A stretch of DNA of 64,000 bases from Haloarcula regularis (GCF_029338315.1 NZ_CP119794.1:2294001-2358000); one strand, 5' to 3'. Counted from the stretch's first letter, positions 38,160-48,341 are shown. Notes: a model not told the origin generated them from the sequence alone. Made by a program: numbers and translations.

Positions 38160-39348
38160 ATGGTCGAGGTGCTCTTCGCTATCGGGATCATCGTGGCTAT
38201 TTCGTCGGGTTCAACATCGGTGGCTCCTCGACCGGCGTCGCCTTCGGCCCGGCCGTCGGGAGCAACACCCTCTCGAAGCTGTCGGCGGCGGCGCTGATGA
38301 CCGTCTTCGCCCTCGCCGGCGGCCTCATTGTCGGGCCGGCCGTCGTCCGGAGCCTCGGGAGCGACCTCGTCGCCACCTCCTTCTCGCCGCTGATCAGCAT
38401 CGTCGTCCTCTTTTTCATCGGCTTCGCGCTCTTCCTCTCGAACGTCGCCGGCGTCCCGGCCTCGACGTCGATGACCGCGGTGGGTGCCATCGCCGGCCTC
38501 GGGCTCGCCCGGGGGACGCTCAACGCCGGCCTGATGCTGGAGATCGTCTCCTGGTGGCTCGTCTCGCCCATCATCGCCTTCTGGGTCAGCGGCGTCATCG
38601 GTCGGTACTTCTATCCCCGGCTGGTCGAGGTGTTCGCCATCTCCCAGAGCGAGGGCTCGCTGGTCGACGTCGACCGCTCGGGGCGATACCCACGGTCCGG
38701 CTGGGCGAGAACACCACACCCCGGGAGTTCGTCGGGACGATGGTCGTCATCGGCATCGGCTGTTACATGGGCTTCTCGGCCGGGGCGTCGAACGTCGCCA
38801 ACGCCGTCGCCCCGCTGGTCGGCAACGGGTCGCTCGACATGACGCCGGCGATCCTGCTGGGCGGTGGCGCCATCGGGCTGGGGGCGTTCACCATCGCCCG
38901 CCGGACGATGGACACCGTGGGCAACGACCTCACGGACCTCCCGCTGGTGGCGGCCATCGTCGTCGCCGCCGTCGCCTCGACCATCGTCACCTTCCTCTCG
39001 GCGCTCGGTATCCCCGCCAGTTTCGTCATCATCGCCACGATGAGCATCGTCGGCCTGGGCTGGGGCCGTGCGACACGGACGACCCGGCTCACCGACACGG
39101 TCAAAGGCGAGGTGCCGGTCGCCTCCGTCGGGTCGCTGACGGCCGACGACGCCCCGACCGTCGGCGACCGGACCGAGACGCCGAAACACCCCGAACCCAT
39201 CGGCGAGGAGTCCCGTGACGACATCCCCTCGGCGTCGGACCTCTTCGAGCCCGGAACCACGGCACGGGTCATCTTCCTCCAGAACGTCGTCCCCTCCATC
39301 GCGACGGTGGCCGCCTACCTCGTCTTCCGGTTTCTGCCGGTCGCCTGA
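38160..39348 (+). CDS. Second PiT family phosphate permease (two frameshifts, near 38203 and 38687)
   Basis: About 396 residues in three frames. The first PiT repeat is FVGFNIGGSSTGVAFGPAVG, the second GFSAGASNVANAVAPLVG. Both are needed for transport, so the gene was probably functional and the shifts (each like one missing base) are probably assembly errors. An extra cytosolic loop rich in Thr, Asp and Pro lies before the last helix. Paired with the PiT at 13310, the cell has two phosphate permeases of different subgroups. Confidence 0.85.
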
Positions 39349-39419
39349 CCCGAATCGCCCTCCGCGAAGCCGGCCTGAAGGGCAAAGTCTAACAAGTCGG
39401 GGTCCGAACCTCGCAGGTG

Positions 39420-39809
39420 ATGCCAACCGTTGAGTACCTTAACTACGAAGTAGTGGACGACCAGGGCTGGGACCTGTACGCCGACGACCTCTTCGACCAG
39501 GCCGCAGACGCCGGCCTCGACGAGGAGGACCACGGAACCATCGAGGTCAACGAGGGCGAGTACATCCTCGAGGCCGCCGAGGCACAGGGCTACGACTGGC
39601 CCTTCTCGTGTCGCGCCGGTGCCTGTGCGAACTGTGCCGCCATCGTCCTCGAGGGCGACATCGACATGGACATGCAGCAGATCCTCTCCGACGAGGAGGT
39701 CGAAGACAAGAACGTCCGCTTGACCTGCATCGGCAGCCCCGACGCCGACGAGGTCAAGATCGTCTACAACGCGAAGCACCTCGACTACCTGCAGAACCGC
39801 GTCATATAA
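39420..39809 (+). CDS. fer: Halophilic plant-type [2Fe-2S] ferredoxin
   Basis: 129 residues. Cluster Cys at 64, 69, 72 and 103 ([11 protein letters not shown] and LTCIG). The N-terminal ~30-residue acidic insertion ([18 protein letters not shown]) is the haloadaptive feature of haloarchaeal ferredoxins. It is the electron acceptor of 2-oxoacid oxidoreductases. ATG at 39420. Stands alone with its own leader. Confidence 0.96.
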   Translation: MPTVEYLNYEVVDDQGWDLYADDLFDQAADAGLDEEDHGTIEVNEGEYILEAAEAQGYDWPFSCRAGACANCAAIVLEGDIDMDMQQILSDEEVEDKNVRLTCIGSPDADEVKIVYNAKHLDYLQNRVI

Positions 39810-39895
39810 AAGATACCTGCAGTTTTGCGGTCTGACGCGAACGTACCGGACAGCGACCGCCACGGCGTCCCGGTCGCGCCACCGGAAGGATTAGG

Positions 39896-40888
39896 ATGGT
39901 CCCCGCGGGAGGTGTCGTCGTGCTCGGGTCGATACCGGACCTGTTGCGGCTGCTCGCCGTCCCCGTCTTCGCGTGGGCGGCCTACCGCGACGTGAAGACG
40001 CGCCGGGTCCCCAACCGGACGTGGCTGCCCCTGGCCGCCCTCGCCGTCGTCTTGCTGGCGTGGGACGCCTACGCCGTCTGGACCGCGCCGACCGGCGGCC
40101 GCCTGTTTTTCTTGCGCGTGGCCATCAGCCTCGGGTTCGTCGCCCCGCTTTCCTACGGCTTCTGGTACATCGGCGGGTTCGGCGGGGCCGACGCCAAGGC
40201 GTTCATGCTCGTCGCCGTGCTCTTTCCCGTCTATCCCACCTACCTGCTGTCGACCCCCTCCGTCGCGCTGCCGCTCCAGCAGACGCCCATCGGCGTGTTC
40301 TCGCTGACGGTGCTCTCGAACACGGTGCTCGCCGGCGTCGCCTACCCGCTGGCGGTGGCCGTCGGGAACCTCGCCCGGGGGCACTTCTCGCTGGCCATGT
40401 TCATCGGCCGGCCAGTCGCCGTCGCGGACGTCTCCGGCGAGTACGGACGGTTGCTCTCGGCGCCGGACGGGTTCACGCGACAGGGCCTCGACCTGGACGC
40501 CCTACGGATGTACCTGCAGTGGCGCGGCCTCACGCTTGAGGACGTGGTCGCGGACCCGGACCGGTACCGCAACCCCGAGACGCTGCCCGAGGTCCCGAAC
40601 CCGCCCGGTGACGGGGCGCTGGTCACCGACGGCGGCGGACCGGCGTGGGGCACTGCCGGGAAGCCAGATCCCTGGGGCGCCGAGCGGTTCCTCGCGGACA
40701 TCGACCACTCGGCCTACGGGACGACCCCCGAGCAACTGCGTGAGGGCCTGGAGGTGCTCGCCGCCCGCGAGACGGTCTGGGTATCGCCCGGAATCCCGTT
40801 CCTCGTCCCGATGTTGGTCGGCCTGGTCGTCTCGCTGACCTACGGCGACGTGCTCTTTACCATCCTCCGCTCGGTGGGGCTGGCCTGA
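39896..40888 (+). CDS. pibD: Prepilin/preflagellin peptidase (A24, PibD-like)
   Basis: 330 residues. Aspartate protease with catalytic Asp32 ([11 protein letters not shown]) and Asp99 ([11 protein letters not shown], the GxGD motif). About six helices: for example [17 protein letters not shown] and [20 protein letters not shown]. It cleaves signal peptides of archaellins and type IV pilins. A large cytosolic loop (about residues 165-290) is typical of haloarchaeal PibD. ATG at 39896 (an in-frame GTG at 39917 is possible). Confidence 0.9.
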   Translation: MVPAGGVVVLGSIPDLLRLLAVPVFAWAAYRDVKTRRVPNRTWLPLAALAVVLLAWDAYAVWTAPTGGRLFFLRVAISLGFVAPLSYGFWYIGGFGGADAKAFMLVAVLFPVYPTYLLSTPSVALPLQQTPIGVFSLTVLSNTVLAGVAYPLAVAVGNLARGHFSLAMFIGRPVAVADVSGEYGRLLSAPDGFTRQGLDLDALRMYLQWRGLTLEDVVADPDRYRNPETLPEVPNPPGDGALVTDGGGPAWGTAGKPDPWGAERFLADIDHSAYGTTPEQLREGLEVLAARETVWVSPGIPFLVPMLVGLVVSLTYGDVLFTILRSVGLA

Positions 40889-40946
40889 CCCTGTCAGACT
40901 TGCAGAGTGGACAACTGATTTACCCTCGCGGGGAGTAAGAGGGAAC

Positions 40947-41219
40947 ATGGCAGATAAACCACAGTCCGGGTCCATCTTCGGCGTGCCGTACAACTTCGAG
41001 CGACCGAGCTTCAAGCGGCTGGTCTCCTCGTACTGGCAACCAGGTGATGGGATGCTGGTCGAGAAGCCCTTCGGCATCGGCTACACGCTGAACCTGGCCA
41101 ACTGGCGGTCGTGGGTCGTCCTCGTGGTCGCGGGCGCGATGCTGTATCTCGAACGCAACAGCCGCACCGAGGAAAGCGCCGAGACCGAGGACGAACCAGT
41201 CGAAGTCATCGTCGACTGA
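40947..41219 (+). CDS. DUF5808-like small membrane protein
   Basis: 90 residues. FGVPYNFERPSFKRLVSSYW and LVEKPFGIGYTLNLANWRSW lead into one helix (WVVLVVAGAMLYLE) with a strongly acidic tail. Matches a family I recall as DUF5808. Function unknown. It sits 58 bases after the peptidase and before a strong palindrome, perhaps its terminator. Confidence 0.78.
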   Translation: MADKPQSGSIFGVPYNFERPSFKRLVSSYWQPGDGMLVEKPFGIGYTLNLANWRSWVVLVVAGAMLYLERNSRTEESAETEDEPVEVIVD

Positions 41220-41240
41220 TCGCGGCCGTTGCGATCGGTT

Positions 41241-41275
41241 CCGTACTGACCGCACGACGTCGTGCGGTCGTACGG
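41241..41275 (+). terminator. Long hairpin after the DUF5808-like gene
   Basis: Bases 41248-41269 form a perfect 22-bp palindrome, gaccgcacgacgtcgtgcgg plus tc, extended outside by ccgtac/gtacgg with one unpaired t. It begins 29 bases after the stop of the small membrane protein. It could end that transcript or be a regulator's binding site before rdgB. No T-run follows, so a classic terminator is not assured. Confidence 0.4.
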
Positions 41276-41343
41276 GACACAGTTACAACGATCGCTACGG
41301 CGCGTTTCGACGGCTCTTTGACCGCCGGCGACCCGTTGCCGGT

Positions 41344-41999
41344 ATGCTGTCTTTCGTGACGACCAATCTCGGGAAGGTCCGGGAGGCGACAGAGTACCTC
41401 GACGACGAGGTGCGCCAGTTCGACTTCGACTACCCGGAGGTCCAGGCCGACGACCTCGGGACGGTGGCCGCCCAGGGCGCCCGCGAGGCCTACCGGGCGG
41501 CCGACGGCCCGGTCATCGTCGACGACGCCGGTCTGTTCATCGACGCCTTCGACGGCTTCCCCGGCCCGTACTCTTCGTACGTGGAGGACACCGTCGGCGT
41601 CGAGCGCGTCTGGCGCATGACCGAACCCGAAGCCGACCGCTCGGCGGCGTTCAAGACGGTCATCGCTTACTGCGACGGCGGGCCGTTCGAGGCGACCCCG
41701 GAGCCGGTCGATACCACCGACCGGCGAGGGCAGGACCTCGCGGCCGCCGAGCGCGACACGGCGACGACCGACGAACAGGTCCGCGAGGGCGACTGCCGGT
41801 CAAGCTGTTCGAGGGGTGGGTCCCCGGGGAGATCGTCGCGCCGCGTGGCGACGGTGGGTTCGGCTTCGACCCTATCTTCGAACACGACGGGACCACCTTC
41901 GCCGAGATGAGCACCGAGGAGAAAAACGCCATCTCCCACCGCGGCCGGGCGCTGGCGAAGTTCGCCGAGTGGTACGCCGGCCGCGAGACCGGCGAATGA
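41344..41999 (+). CDS. XTP/dITP diphosphatase (RdgB/HAM1; frameshifted near 41795)
   Basis: About 218 residues. Hydrolyses non-canonical purine triphosphates (ITP, XTP). N-terminal [17 protein letters not shown], central [18 protein letters not shown] and [10 protein letters not shown], and C-terminal [20 protein letters not shown] and [14 protein letters not shown] are all family motifs. An unusual Arg/Thr-rich insertion ([19 protein letters not shown]) lies before the shift. ATGA overlap with the next gene. Confidence 0.9.
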
Positions 42000-42772
42000 G
42001 TGGGCGCGGGACCGCACTCGTCACCGGCGCGTCGGCGGGTATCGGCGCGGCGCTGGCCCGAGAGTTCGCGAGCCACGGCCACGACGTCGTCCCCGTCGCC
42101 CGCCGCGAGGACCGCCTGGAGTCGCTCGCCAGCGACCTCGAACGCGACCACGGCGTGGCCGTGACACCCATCACGATGGACTTAGACCGGAACGGGGCCG
42201 CCAGGGATCTCTACGAGACCGTCCGGGGCCGCGGGCTCGACGTCGAGGTTCTGGTCAACAACGTCGGGGTCGGGACCTACGGCCCCTTCCGCGAGAGCGA
42301 TCTGGGCGCCGAGCGCACCCAGCTCCACCTGAACGTCGTCCTCCCCGTCGAACTGACCCGCCTGTTCCTCGGGGACTTCGCCGACGGCGGGCAAGTACTG
42401 AACGTCGGCTCCGTCGCGGGCTTCCAGCCCGGCCCGCAGATGGCGGGCTACTACGCCAGCAAGGCCTACGTCAACAGCTTCACCGAGGCCATCGCCGAGG
42501 AGCTGCGCGAGACGCCGGTCGACGTGACGCTGGTCTGTCCCGGCCCCGTCGACACGGAGTTCCAGTCCCGCGCCGGGATGGGCGACTCCAGCGTCGGGTC
42601 CCGTGCCTCGAACACCCCGGAAGCCGTCGCCGCGGCCGCCTACGAGGGCCTGATGGACGGCGAGACCGTCGTCGTCCCGAGCAGGGCGATGCGGGCCGTC
42701 GACCTGCTGGGGCGTCTGAGCCCCCGGCCGCTGGTCCGGCGGGTGGCCCACTGGGTCAACAGCGACCGGTGA
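41996..42772 (+). CDS. Short-chain dehydrogenase/reductase
   Basis: 258 residues. Classical [15 protein letters not shown] near residue 10, NNVGVG, active-site Ser in [23 protein letters not shown] region with YYASK (YxxxK) near residue 155. The SDR motif uses ARR and so NADP is likely (Arg after the GxxxGxG strand). The substrate is unknown. ATG at 41996 overlaps the RdgB stop, so they share an mRNA. Confidence 0.9.
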   Translation: MSGRGTALVTGASAGIGAALAREFASHGHDVVPVARREDRLESLASDLERDHGVAVTPITMDLDRNGAARDLYETVRGRGLDVEVLVNNVGVGTYGPFRESDLGAERTQLHLNVVLPVELTRLFLGDFADGGQVLNVGSVAGFQPGPQMAGYYASKAYVNSFTEAIAEELRETPVDVTLVCPGPVDTEFQSRAGMGDSSVGSRASNTPEAVAAAAYEGLMDGETVVVPSRAMRAVDLLGRLSPRPLVRRVAHWVNSDR

Positions 42773-42878
42773 GCGGGTCGGGGTCGACTCCGCCACGGCG
42801 CCCTCACGGCCGGACTGGTTATCATATTCTGCAAAGAGGCCGGGTCATTGAAAGGGGAGTCGGTGGTAATACGTCCAT

Positions 42879-44583
42879 ATGCCACTCGACCCCATCGACA
42901 CGTACAAGGGGCTGATACGGACCTCGATGGACCTTATCGGCGTCTCGGGCTCTATCAAACGCAAGGTGCTGGCCGCCGTCGGCATCCAGCTCGGCGTCTC
43001 CATCGCACTCGCGGCCGTCACGTTCACGCTGTCGGGGACGCTCCAGCTCGTCCTCACCGCCGTCCTCCTCTCTGGTGCAGCCCTGGCGTTCGTGAACACG
43101 GTCTTTATCACACGCGAGGACTTCGTCCGCCCCATCGTGGCGCTGGACGAGGCCGCTGCCCAGATCGCCGCCGGCGAGATCGACGTCGACGTCCCCGACA
43201 GCGAACGGGACGACGAGGTGGCGAGTCTCACGGCCTCGTTCGCGTCGATGCAGTCCCACCTCGAGACGGTCTCGCGGCAGGCCGACGCCCTCTCCCGCCA
43301 GGAGTTCGACGCCGACGTCTTAGACGAGGACGTCCCCGGGAACTTCGGGCGGTCGCTCGAGCGGATGGCCGCCAGTCTCGACGACTACACGACAGAACTC
43401 CAGGCGATGACCGACGACCTGGAGGCACGCTCACAGGCGCTGCGGGATCTCGTGACGGCCTTCGCGGAGGCGGCCGAGCGCGCGAAGGAGGGCGACCTCA
43501 CCGCCACGCTCGACGACGACTTCGACGGCGACGTCGACGACGAGCTGTTTCAGGCGGTCGTCGAGAACTACAACGACCTCGTGACGACGCTGGGTGAGAC
43601 GGTCGGCGAGGTGACTGCCTTCGCCGAGGAGGTCTCCGAGACGACCGACCGCTTCGTCGAGAGCGTCGAGGAGATCGACCGCGCCAGCGACGAGGTCGCC
43701 CGGTCGATACAGGACATCTCCGCGGGGGCGAGCCAGCAGTCCGACCGCCACGACGACGTCGCCTCGGAGATGAACACCCTCTCCGCGACCGTCGAGGAGA
43801 TCGCCGCGACCGCCGACGACGCGGCCCAGACCGCCCAGCAGGCCGCCGAGCGGGGACGGAGTGGGCGGGAGGAGGCCGCCGTCGCCATCGACGAACTCGA
43901 CGAGATGGAGGCCCGAATCGGCGAGATCGCCAGCGCGGTCGAGGGACTCGTCGACGAGGTCGGCGAGATCGACGAGATCGTCGACGTCATCACCGAGGTC
44001 GCAGAGCAGACCAACATGCTCGCGCTGAACGCCTCCATCGAGGCCGCCCGCGCCGACGCCTCCGGTGACGGCTTCGCCGTCGTCGCAGACGAGGTAAAGG
44101 CCCTTGCCGAGGAGACCCGCGACGCCGCCGCCGACATCTCCGACCGCATCCAGGCCGTCCAGGACGAGGCCACGCAGACGGTCACCGACGTCGAGGACAT
44201 GAACGAGCGCGTCTCCGAGAGCACGGACACAATCGAGGGCGCTGCGGGACTTCGAGGACATCGTGGACGTCCTGGGCGAGGTCAACGACGCCATCCAGGA
44301 GATCTCCGGCGCGACCAGCGAGCAGGCAGAGACGACCCAGGAGGTCGTCGCGATGGTCGACGAGGTGGCGACCGTGAGCGAACAGACCAGCAAGGAGGCC
44401 GAATCGGTCGCGGCCGCCACCCAAGAGCAGACCGCGACCATCACCGAGGTCTCCGAGGAGGTGTCGTCGGTGGCGCGTCGGACCGACGAACTGCAGGACC
44501 TCCTCGCGCAGTTCGAGGTCGACGCGCGTGGCCAGGAGCGACCCGCGACGGACGCGACGGTCGCGCCCGGTGTCTCGGACTAG
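42879..44583 (+). CDS. Methyl-accepting chemotaxis transducer (frameshifted near 44243)
   Basis: About 568 residues. Two close helices near residues 28-70 with only a short loop, so there is no outside sensor domain; a HAMP domain follows, then the coiled coil and the signalling hairpin [20 protein letters not shown] and [18 protein letters not shown] near residues 368-420. It probably receives signals from a membrane partner (such as a rhodopsin or transporter) or from the cytosol. The frame breaks after EGA and resumes at [14 protein letters not shown]. Its stop overlaps the convergent PIN-like gene by 4 bases. Confidence 0.9.
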
Positions 44584-45060
44584 ACGCGCGGGTCCCGGTC
44601 CGGCCCGGGGTAGGTACCCCCTTCGACCGCCTCGTACAGGGCTTCGGGGTCGAACAGGCGGGCGAAGGCGTCGGGTGGCCGGACGCTCAGGGACATGTGT
44701 GACTGCAGCGAGGCGCCCGTCTTCGCACTTCTGAGCCCCTCGTCGTAGGTGAGCAGGTGGGCAGCACCGCCGCGGTAGGCCGAGGCGAGCGCCGGGTGGT
44801 CGCCCGGCGGATGCTCGACGGCCGCCCGCTCGCGCCCGATGCGCTCGCGCCAGTCCGCGGCCAGCGTCGCGTCGGCGAGCGATTCGACGACTGTCCGGGC
44901 GTCCTCGAGCAGGGTCGCTGGCGACCAGTTCCATCCAGGAGTGCCGGCGGACGTGGTCGAGCGCCGCCCGGGCGGCGTTGCCGGACTCGTCGCCACACAG
45001 CAGGTCTGCCGCCAGCACGTCCGCGTCCGCGACGACGCGGGCGGGCGACGCCTCAGGCAT
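44580..45060 (-). CDS. PIN-like protein (DUF7384-like; frameshifted near 44925)
   Basis: About 160 residues. Begins [20 protein letters not shown], with the Asp pair of PIN nucleases, a later Asp in [12 protein letters not shown], and [22 protein letters not shown], which fits the last acidic site of a PIN fold. I recall the family as DUF7384. It may be an RNase. The break near 44925 is one extra or two missing bases. ATG at 45060 overlaps the 31-residue gene by 8 bases (ATGCCTGA). Confidence 0.75.
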
Positions 45061-45148
45061 CGCCACGGTGGGTCTCGAGCGCCTCGCGGACGGCCTCGAC
45101 GCTCGTCTCGTACTCCGCTGCGCGCTCGAACAGCTCGCTCCAGGTCAT
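45053..45148 (-). CDS. 31-residue protein upstream of the PIN-like gene
   Basis: ATG at 45148 to TGA at 45053. The peptide begins MTWSELFERAAEYETSVEAV and ends in GDA: an amphipathic helix pair with a charged surface. It is too short for an ORF scan but has a clean start, stop and coding bias, and its end overlaps the PIN-like start by 8 bases. By position it could be an antitoxin or a cofactor peptide, but no known family fits. Confidence 0.6.
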   Translation of the reverse strand: MTWSELFERAAEYETSVEAVREALETHRGDA

Positions 45149-45347
45149 ACCCCACAGACGACACGCGCCGGGAAAAAGCCGCCCCGTGACTGTCCGCCGC
45201 GCGTCGGTCGTGCGTCTGACGGGTGTTTATATTCGGCCGTGGTCTCGCCTCAGTACGGGCGCGCTCTGACGGCCTCGATTTCCCATCCTCCCGAACGGCG
45301 CGCCCGGACACCGAAACCCATCCCCCCTTTCTGGGTTCCGGTATCTC

Positions 45348-46012
45348 TCAGGCAGACGCCTCGCCGCGCAGCGACGCGCGTACGGCCTCGAGCTCGTCGG
45401 GCGTGCTCATGATGGCGACGCTGTCGCCGGCCTCGATGACCGTCTGTGGGAGCGGGATGCTCATCGGTTCGTGACTGCGGCCGTGGGCGTAGATGTGAGC
45501 GTCACCGGGCAGGTCGACCTCGACGACGCGCTTGCCGATGACCGGCGACCCGTCGGGGACGGTGACGCTCGCGACGGAGAGCTGTTCGGTCAGGTCCGCG
45601 AGGACGTTGAAGTCCCCGCCGAGCAGCGCCGTCTTCGCGCCGGCGGCCCCAGTCGCTCGGGGTAGATTATCTCGTCGACGTCCGCGGCGTACTTCTCGTA
45701 GATCTCCTCGCGGTAGTCGGCGTCGATACGCAGGACCGTCCGACAGCCGTACTCGCGGCCGACCATACAGGCGGTGAAGTTCACGTTCAGGTCGCCCGTG
45801 AGCCCGCCGATTGCGTCGGCCGTCTCGATGCCTGCCTCGACCAGCAGGGACTCGTCGTTGCCGTCGCCCTGGATGGCCTCGAACCCGGCCTCCCTGGCTC
45901 TGTCGACCTTCTCGTGGTCACGCTCGACGATGGTGACGTCGTGCCCTTCGCTCTTGAGGATTCTCGCGGTCCGGGTTCCGACGCGGCCGTAGCCGACGAT
46001 GACGAACTTCAT
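45348..46012 (-). CDS. TrkA-type RCK protein (frameshifted near 45650)
   Basis: About 221 residues. TrkA-N Rossmann loop YGRVGTRTARILKSEGHDV, then IQGDGNDESLLVEAGI and RIDADYREEIYEKYAADV; the TrkA-C half reads VTVPDGSPVIGKRVVEVDLP. It gates a Trk K+ channel by NAD(H) binding. No trkH is adjacent. The break near 45650 is like one missing base in the PERLG / AAGAKT stretch. Start ATG at 46012 (MKFVIVGYG). Confidence 0.88.
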
Positions 46013-46083
46013 GGACGCGGCTACGACGGGCACCGTTAAAAATGTGAACGGATGACAGGGGTCGGCAGGGGCCGACGCCGCAG

Positions 46084-46908
46084 TCAGGTCTCGGTTTCTG
46101 TTGCCATTTCGGTCTCGGTTTCGGTCTCGGTTGAAGTCGCAGTCTCGGTTGCCGTTTCCGTCTCGGTCTCCGTCGGTGTCTCGGTCTCGGTCGGCGTCTC
46201 AGTCTCCGTCGGCGTCTCGGTCATCCCCTCGGTGATCTCGAGCTCCGAGAACGCACCGTCGTCGCGTGTGAACACGCTGTGGACGTAGGTTCCCGGGTCG
46301 ACGTCGTCGGTCGGGACCTCGAAGGTCACGGTGGTCGTCTCGCTGCCGTTGAGCGTCACCGACTCGCTGGCGACGAGGTCGCCGGCCAGTCTGAACTCGA
46401 CGGGCTGTGTGGTCTGGAACTCGTTGGGGTTCGACACGGTGGCGTTGACGACGACGGTCTCACCCTGGGTGACCGAGGACGGAGCATCCAGGTCATCGAG
46501 TGTGTAGGACTGCGAGAGGGTTATCTCTGCCATCTGACCGTCTGTCTCCGTGAAGACACCGTGGACGTAGGTGCCGGCCTCGATGCCCGCCGTGGCGGCC
46601 GAGAGCCGGACCGTCTGTGTCTCGCCCGCGGCGACCGAGACGAGCTGCCGGTCGACGACGCTCCCGGCAAAGCGGAATTCGACCGACTCGGTCTGTCGCT
46701 CGTCGGTGGGGTTCGACACTGTCGCGAGCACCGTCACGTTGTCGCCCGGTGTGGCGCTCGCCGGTGCCGTCAGTTCTGTTACTGTGAGTCCCGATGCTGT
46801 CGGTTGATTCCCACTGCCGTCTTGCTGGGCTGCGACGCCACCGACCTGGAAGGCGATGGCGCCGACGGTGACGACGACGAGGGAGAGCGCGAGTACCTTT
46901 CGATTCAT
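46084..46908 (-). CDS. Secreted protein with two CARDB-like repeats and a Thr-Glu-rich tail
   Basis: 274 residues. N-terminal signal peptide MNRKVLALSLVVVTVGAIAF then a cleavage-like GGVAAQ. Two homologous Ig-like domains (VTELTAPASATPGDNVTVLA and LDDLDAPSSVTQGETVVVNA), each ending in a GTYVHGVFTETDG or GTYVHSVFTRDDG strand. The last ~45 residues are Thr-Glu-Pro repeats (TETPTETET pattern), like haloarchaeal spacers, but no PGF-CTERM or membrane anchor follows. Probably a cell-surface protein; the missing anchor is odd. Confidence 0.78.
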   Translation of the reverse strand: MNRKVLALSLVVVTVGAIAFQVGGVAAQQDGSGNQPTASGLTVTELTAPASATPGDNVTVLATVSNPTDERQTESVEFRFAGSVVDRQLVSVAAGETQTVRLSAATAGIEAGTYVHGVFTETDGQMAEITLSQSYTLDDLDAPSSVTQGETVVVNATVSNPNEFQTTQPVEFRLAGDLVASESVTLNGSETTTVTFEVPTDDVDPGTYVHSVFTRDDGAFSELEITEGMTETPTETETPTETETPTETETETATETATSTETETETEMATETET

Positions 46909-47383
46909 TGTGTGGTTGTCACTGCCCGGGTGTCGGAGACCCGACAGTACGAACGTTCGATAGAGCGAACGTGACATAAAGCGGGCCTACCGTTCAGCCG
47001 AGAAGGACGGCCAAACTGTAGACAAATCTGTCACTATCCAGGACAAAGCAATCATTTGTCGCCGAATGAACCGGGCTTCCGGCGGTCTGGGTCCGTAGCA
47101 TCTGCTCTCAGTTGCCTGCGGCCGGGAGGACACTGGGCCAAAGTAAACCGGGCCGGCCGTTCGGAACGGAAGGAACCCCCCATGAACGGAAAGTCCGGGC
47201 TCTCCCCGAAGCGGCCGTGACGCGCTGCCCTGTGGTACCCCCGTCTGTTATAATAGGGGGCTGCCGTTCACGGGCGAAGCAGTACCCAATAAACAGTGCA
47301 ACCGGGGGGTATCGCAGAACTTGCTGGTTCCGGCGCGGGCATCCGACACGCGTTTACCCGTCGGTGGCCGACGGGCAGACGAG
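46909..47383. other. Gene-free region before rnz, with an RNase P-like block and rnz promoter
   Basis: 475 bases. The part nearest 46909 probably holds the promoter of the CARDB-like gene. A stem cggccgttcgg (47154-47164) pairs with ccgaagcggccg (47206-47217) and encloses ggaaagtccgggctct, close to the conserved 5' core of RNase P RNA, but the expected 3' core (ACAGAAACCGGCUUA-like) is not evident. A TATA box (ttataata, 47248-47255) lies ahead of rnz. Some structured RNA may be present. Confidence 0.35.
47248..47255 (+). promoter_or_regulatory. Probable rnz promoter (TATA box)
   Basis: ttataata stands out in GC-rich DNA. It would start transcription near 47280 and give a leader of about 100 bases before the rnz ATG at 47384. 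Confidence 0.5.
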
Positions 47384-48307
47384 ATGCGCGTGACGTTCCT
47401 CGGGACGAGTGGGGCGATTCCGACGACCCAGCGAAACACCAGCAGCGTCTTCGTCAACCGGGAGGGCGACTACCTCCTGTTCGACTGCGGGGAGGGGACC
47501 CAGCGCCAGATGATGCGCTACGGGACCGGGTTCGCCGTCGAGCACCTGTTTGTCACCCACCTGCATGGCGACCACGTCCTGGGGATTCCCGGCCTCCTGC
47601 AGACGTGGGACTTCAACGAACGGGACGCGCCGATAGCCATCCACACGCCCGCCGGCACGCGCGGGAACATCCGGCAACTCATCGAGGCCAACGGCGCGTC
47701 GCCGTCGTACCCGGTCCGCATCAACGAGGTGTCGGCCGGCGACGTGGCACTCGCGCGCGATGACTACGAGGTCCGGGCCATCGCGACCCGCCACCGCTGT
47801 CCCTCCGTGGGCTATGTCCTCGAGGAGGCCGACCGGAAGGGCCGCTTCGACCGCGAGAAAGCCGAGGAGGAACTGGGCATCTCGCCGGGGCCCAAGTACT
47901 CGAAGCTCCACCGCGGCGAACCGGTCGAACACGACGGCCGGACCGTCCAGCCCGAGGAGGTCGTCGGCCCACCTCGCCCCGGGCGGACGCTGGTCTACAC
48001 CGGCGATACACTCCCGACCGACAGCGTCGTCGACGCCAGCGAGGACGCCGACCTCCTCATCCACGACGCCACCTTCGCCCAGGACCGGGCCGACCGCGCG
48101 CAGGCGACGGCCCACTCGACGGCCGCGGAGGCCGCCGACGTCGCCCGGCAGGCCGGTGTCTCGACGCTGGCGCTGACCCACGTTTCGACGCGGTACGCCG
48201 GACAGGCCGACCAGCTTGGGGCCGAGGCCGCCGAGGTGTTCGACGGCGAGGTGTTCGTCGCCGAGGACGGCCTGCAACGGGCGGTCGAGTTCCCCGACGC
48301 CGAATAG
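47384..48307 (+). CDS. rnz: Ribonuclease Z (tRNA 3'-end endonuclease)
   Basis: 307 residues. Metallo-beta-lactamase fold with the HxHxDH motif THLHGDH (residues 58-64), PGLLQTW helix, the exosite-bearing loop, and LTHVSTRYAG with its third-motif His. It trims 3' trailers from pre-tRNAs that lack CCA. ATG at 47384 (MRVTFLGTSGAIPT). It is followed by a Gfo/Idh/MocA gene 35 bases later. Confidence 0.95.
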   Translation: MRVTFLGTSGAIPTTQRNTSSVFVNREGDYLLFDCGEGTQRQMMRYGTGFAVEHLFVTHLHGDHVLGIPGLLQTWDFNERDAPIAIHTPAGTRGNIRQLIEANGASPSYPVRINEVSAGDVALARDDYEVRAIATRHRCPSVGYVLEEADRKGRFDREKAEEELGISPGPKYSKLHRGEPVEHDGRTVQPEEVVGPPRPGRTLVYTGDTLPTDSVVDASEDADLLIHDATFAQDRADRAQATAHSTAAEAADVARQAGVSTLALTHVSTRYAGQADQLGAEAAEVFDGEVFVAEDGLQRAVEFPDAE

Positions 48308-48341
48308 TGCGATATTTACCCGCGAGTCCGGTAACGCCCCC

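Noticed and set aside
41816..42772. A longer plus-strand frame starting at 41816 as the SDR gene
   Set aside because: Its first 60 codons are the RdgB end read in the wrong frame. The SDR Rossmann motif starts at the ATG at 41996.
46086..46230. The repeated gtctcggt stretch as a CRISPR or microsatellite
   Set aside because: It encodes the Thr-Glu-rich tail of the surface protein in one frame; units are short and irregular, with no spacers.
47150..47383. A complete RNase P RNA before rnz
   Set aside because: Only the 5' core-like block is seen. The region is too short for a haloarchaeal RNase P RNA and the 3' core is not evident.
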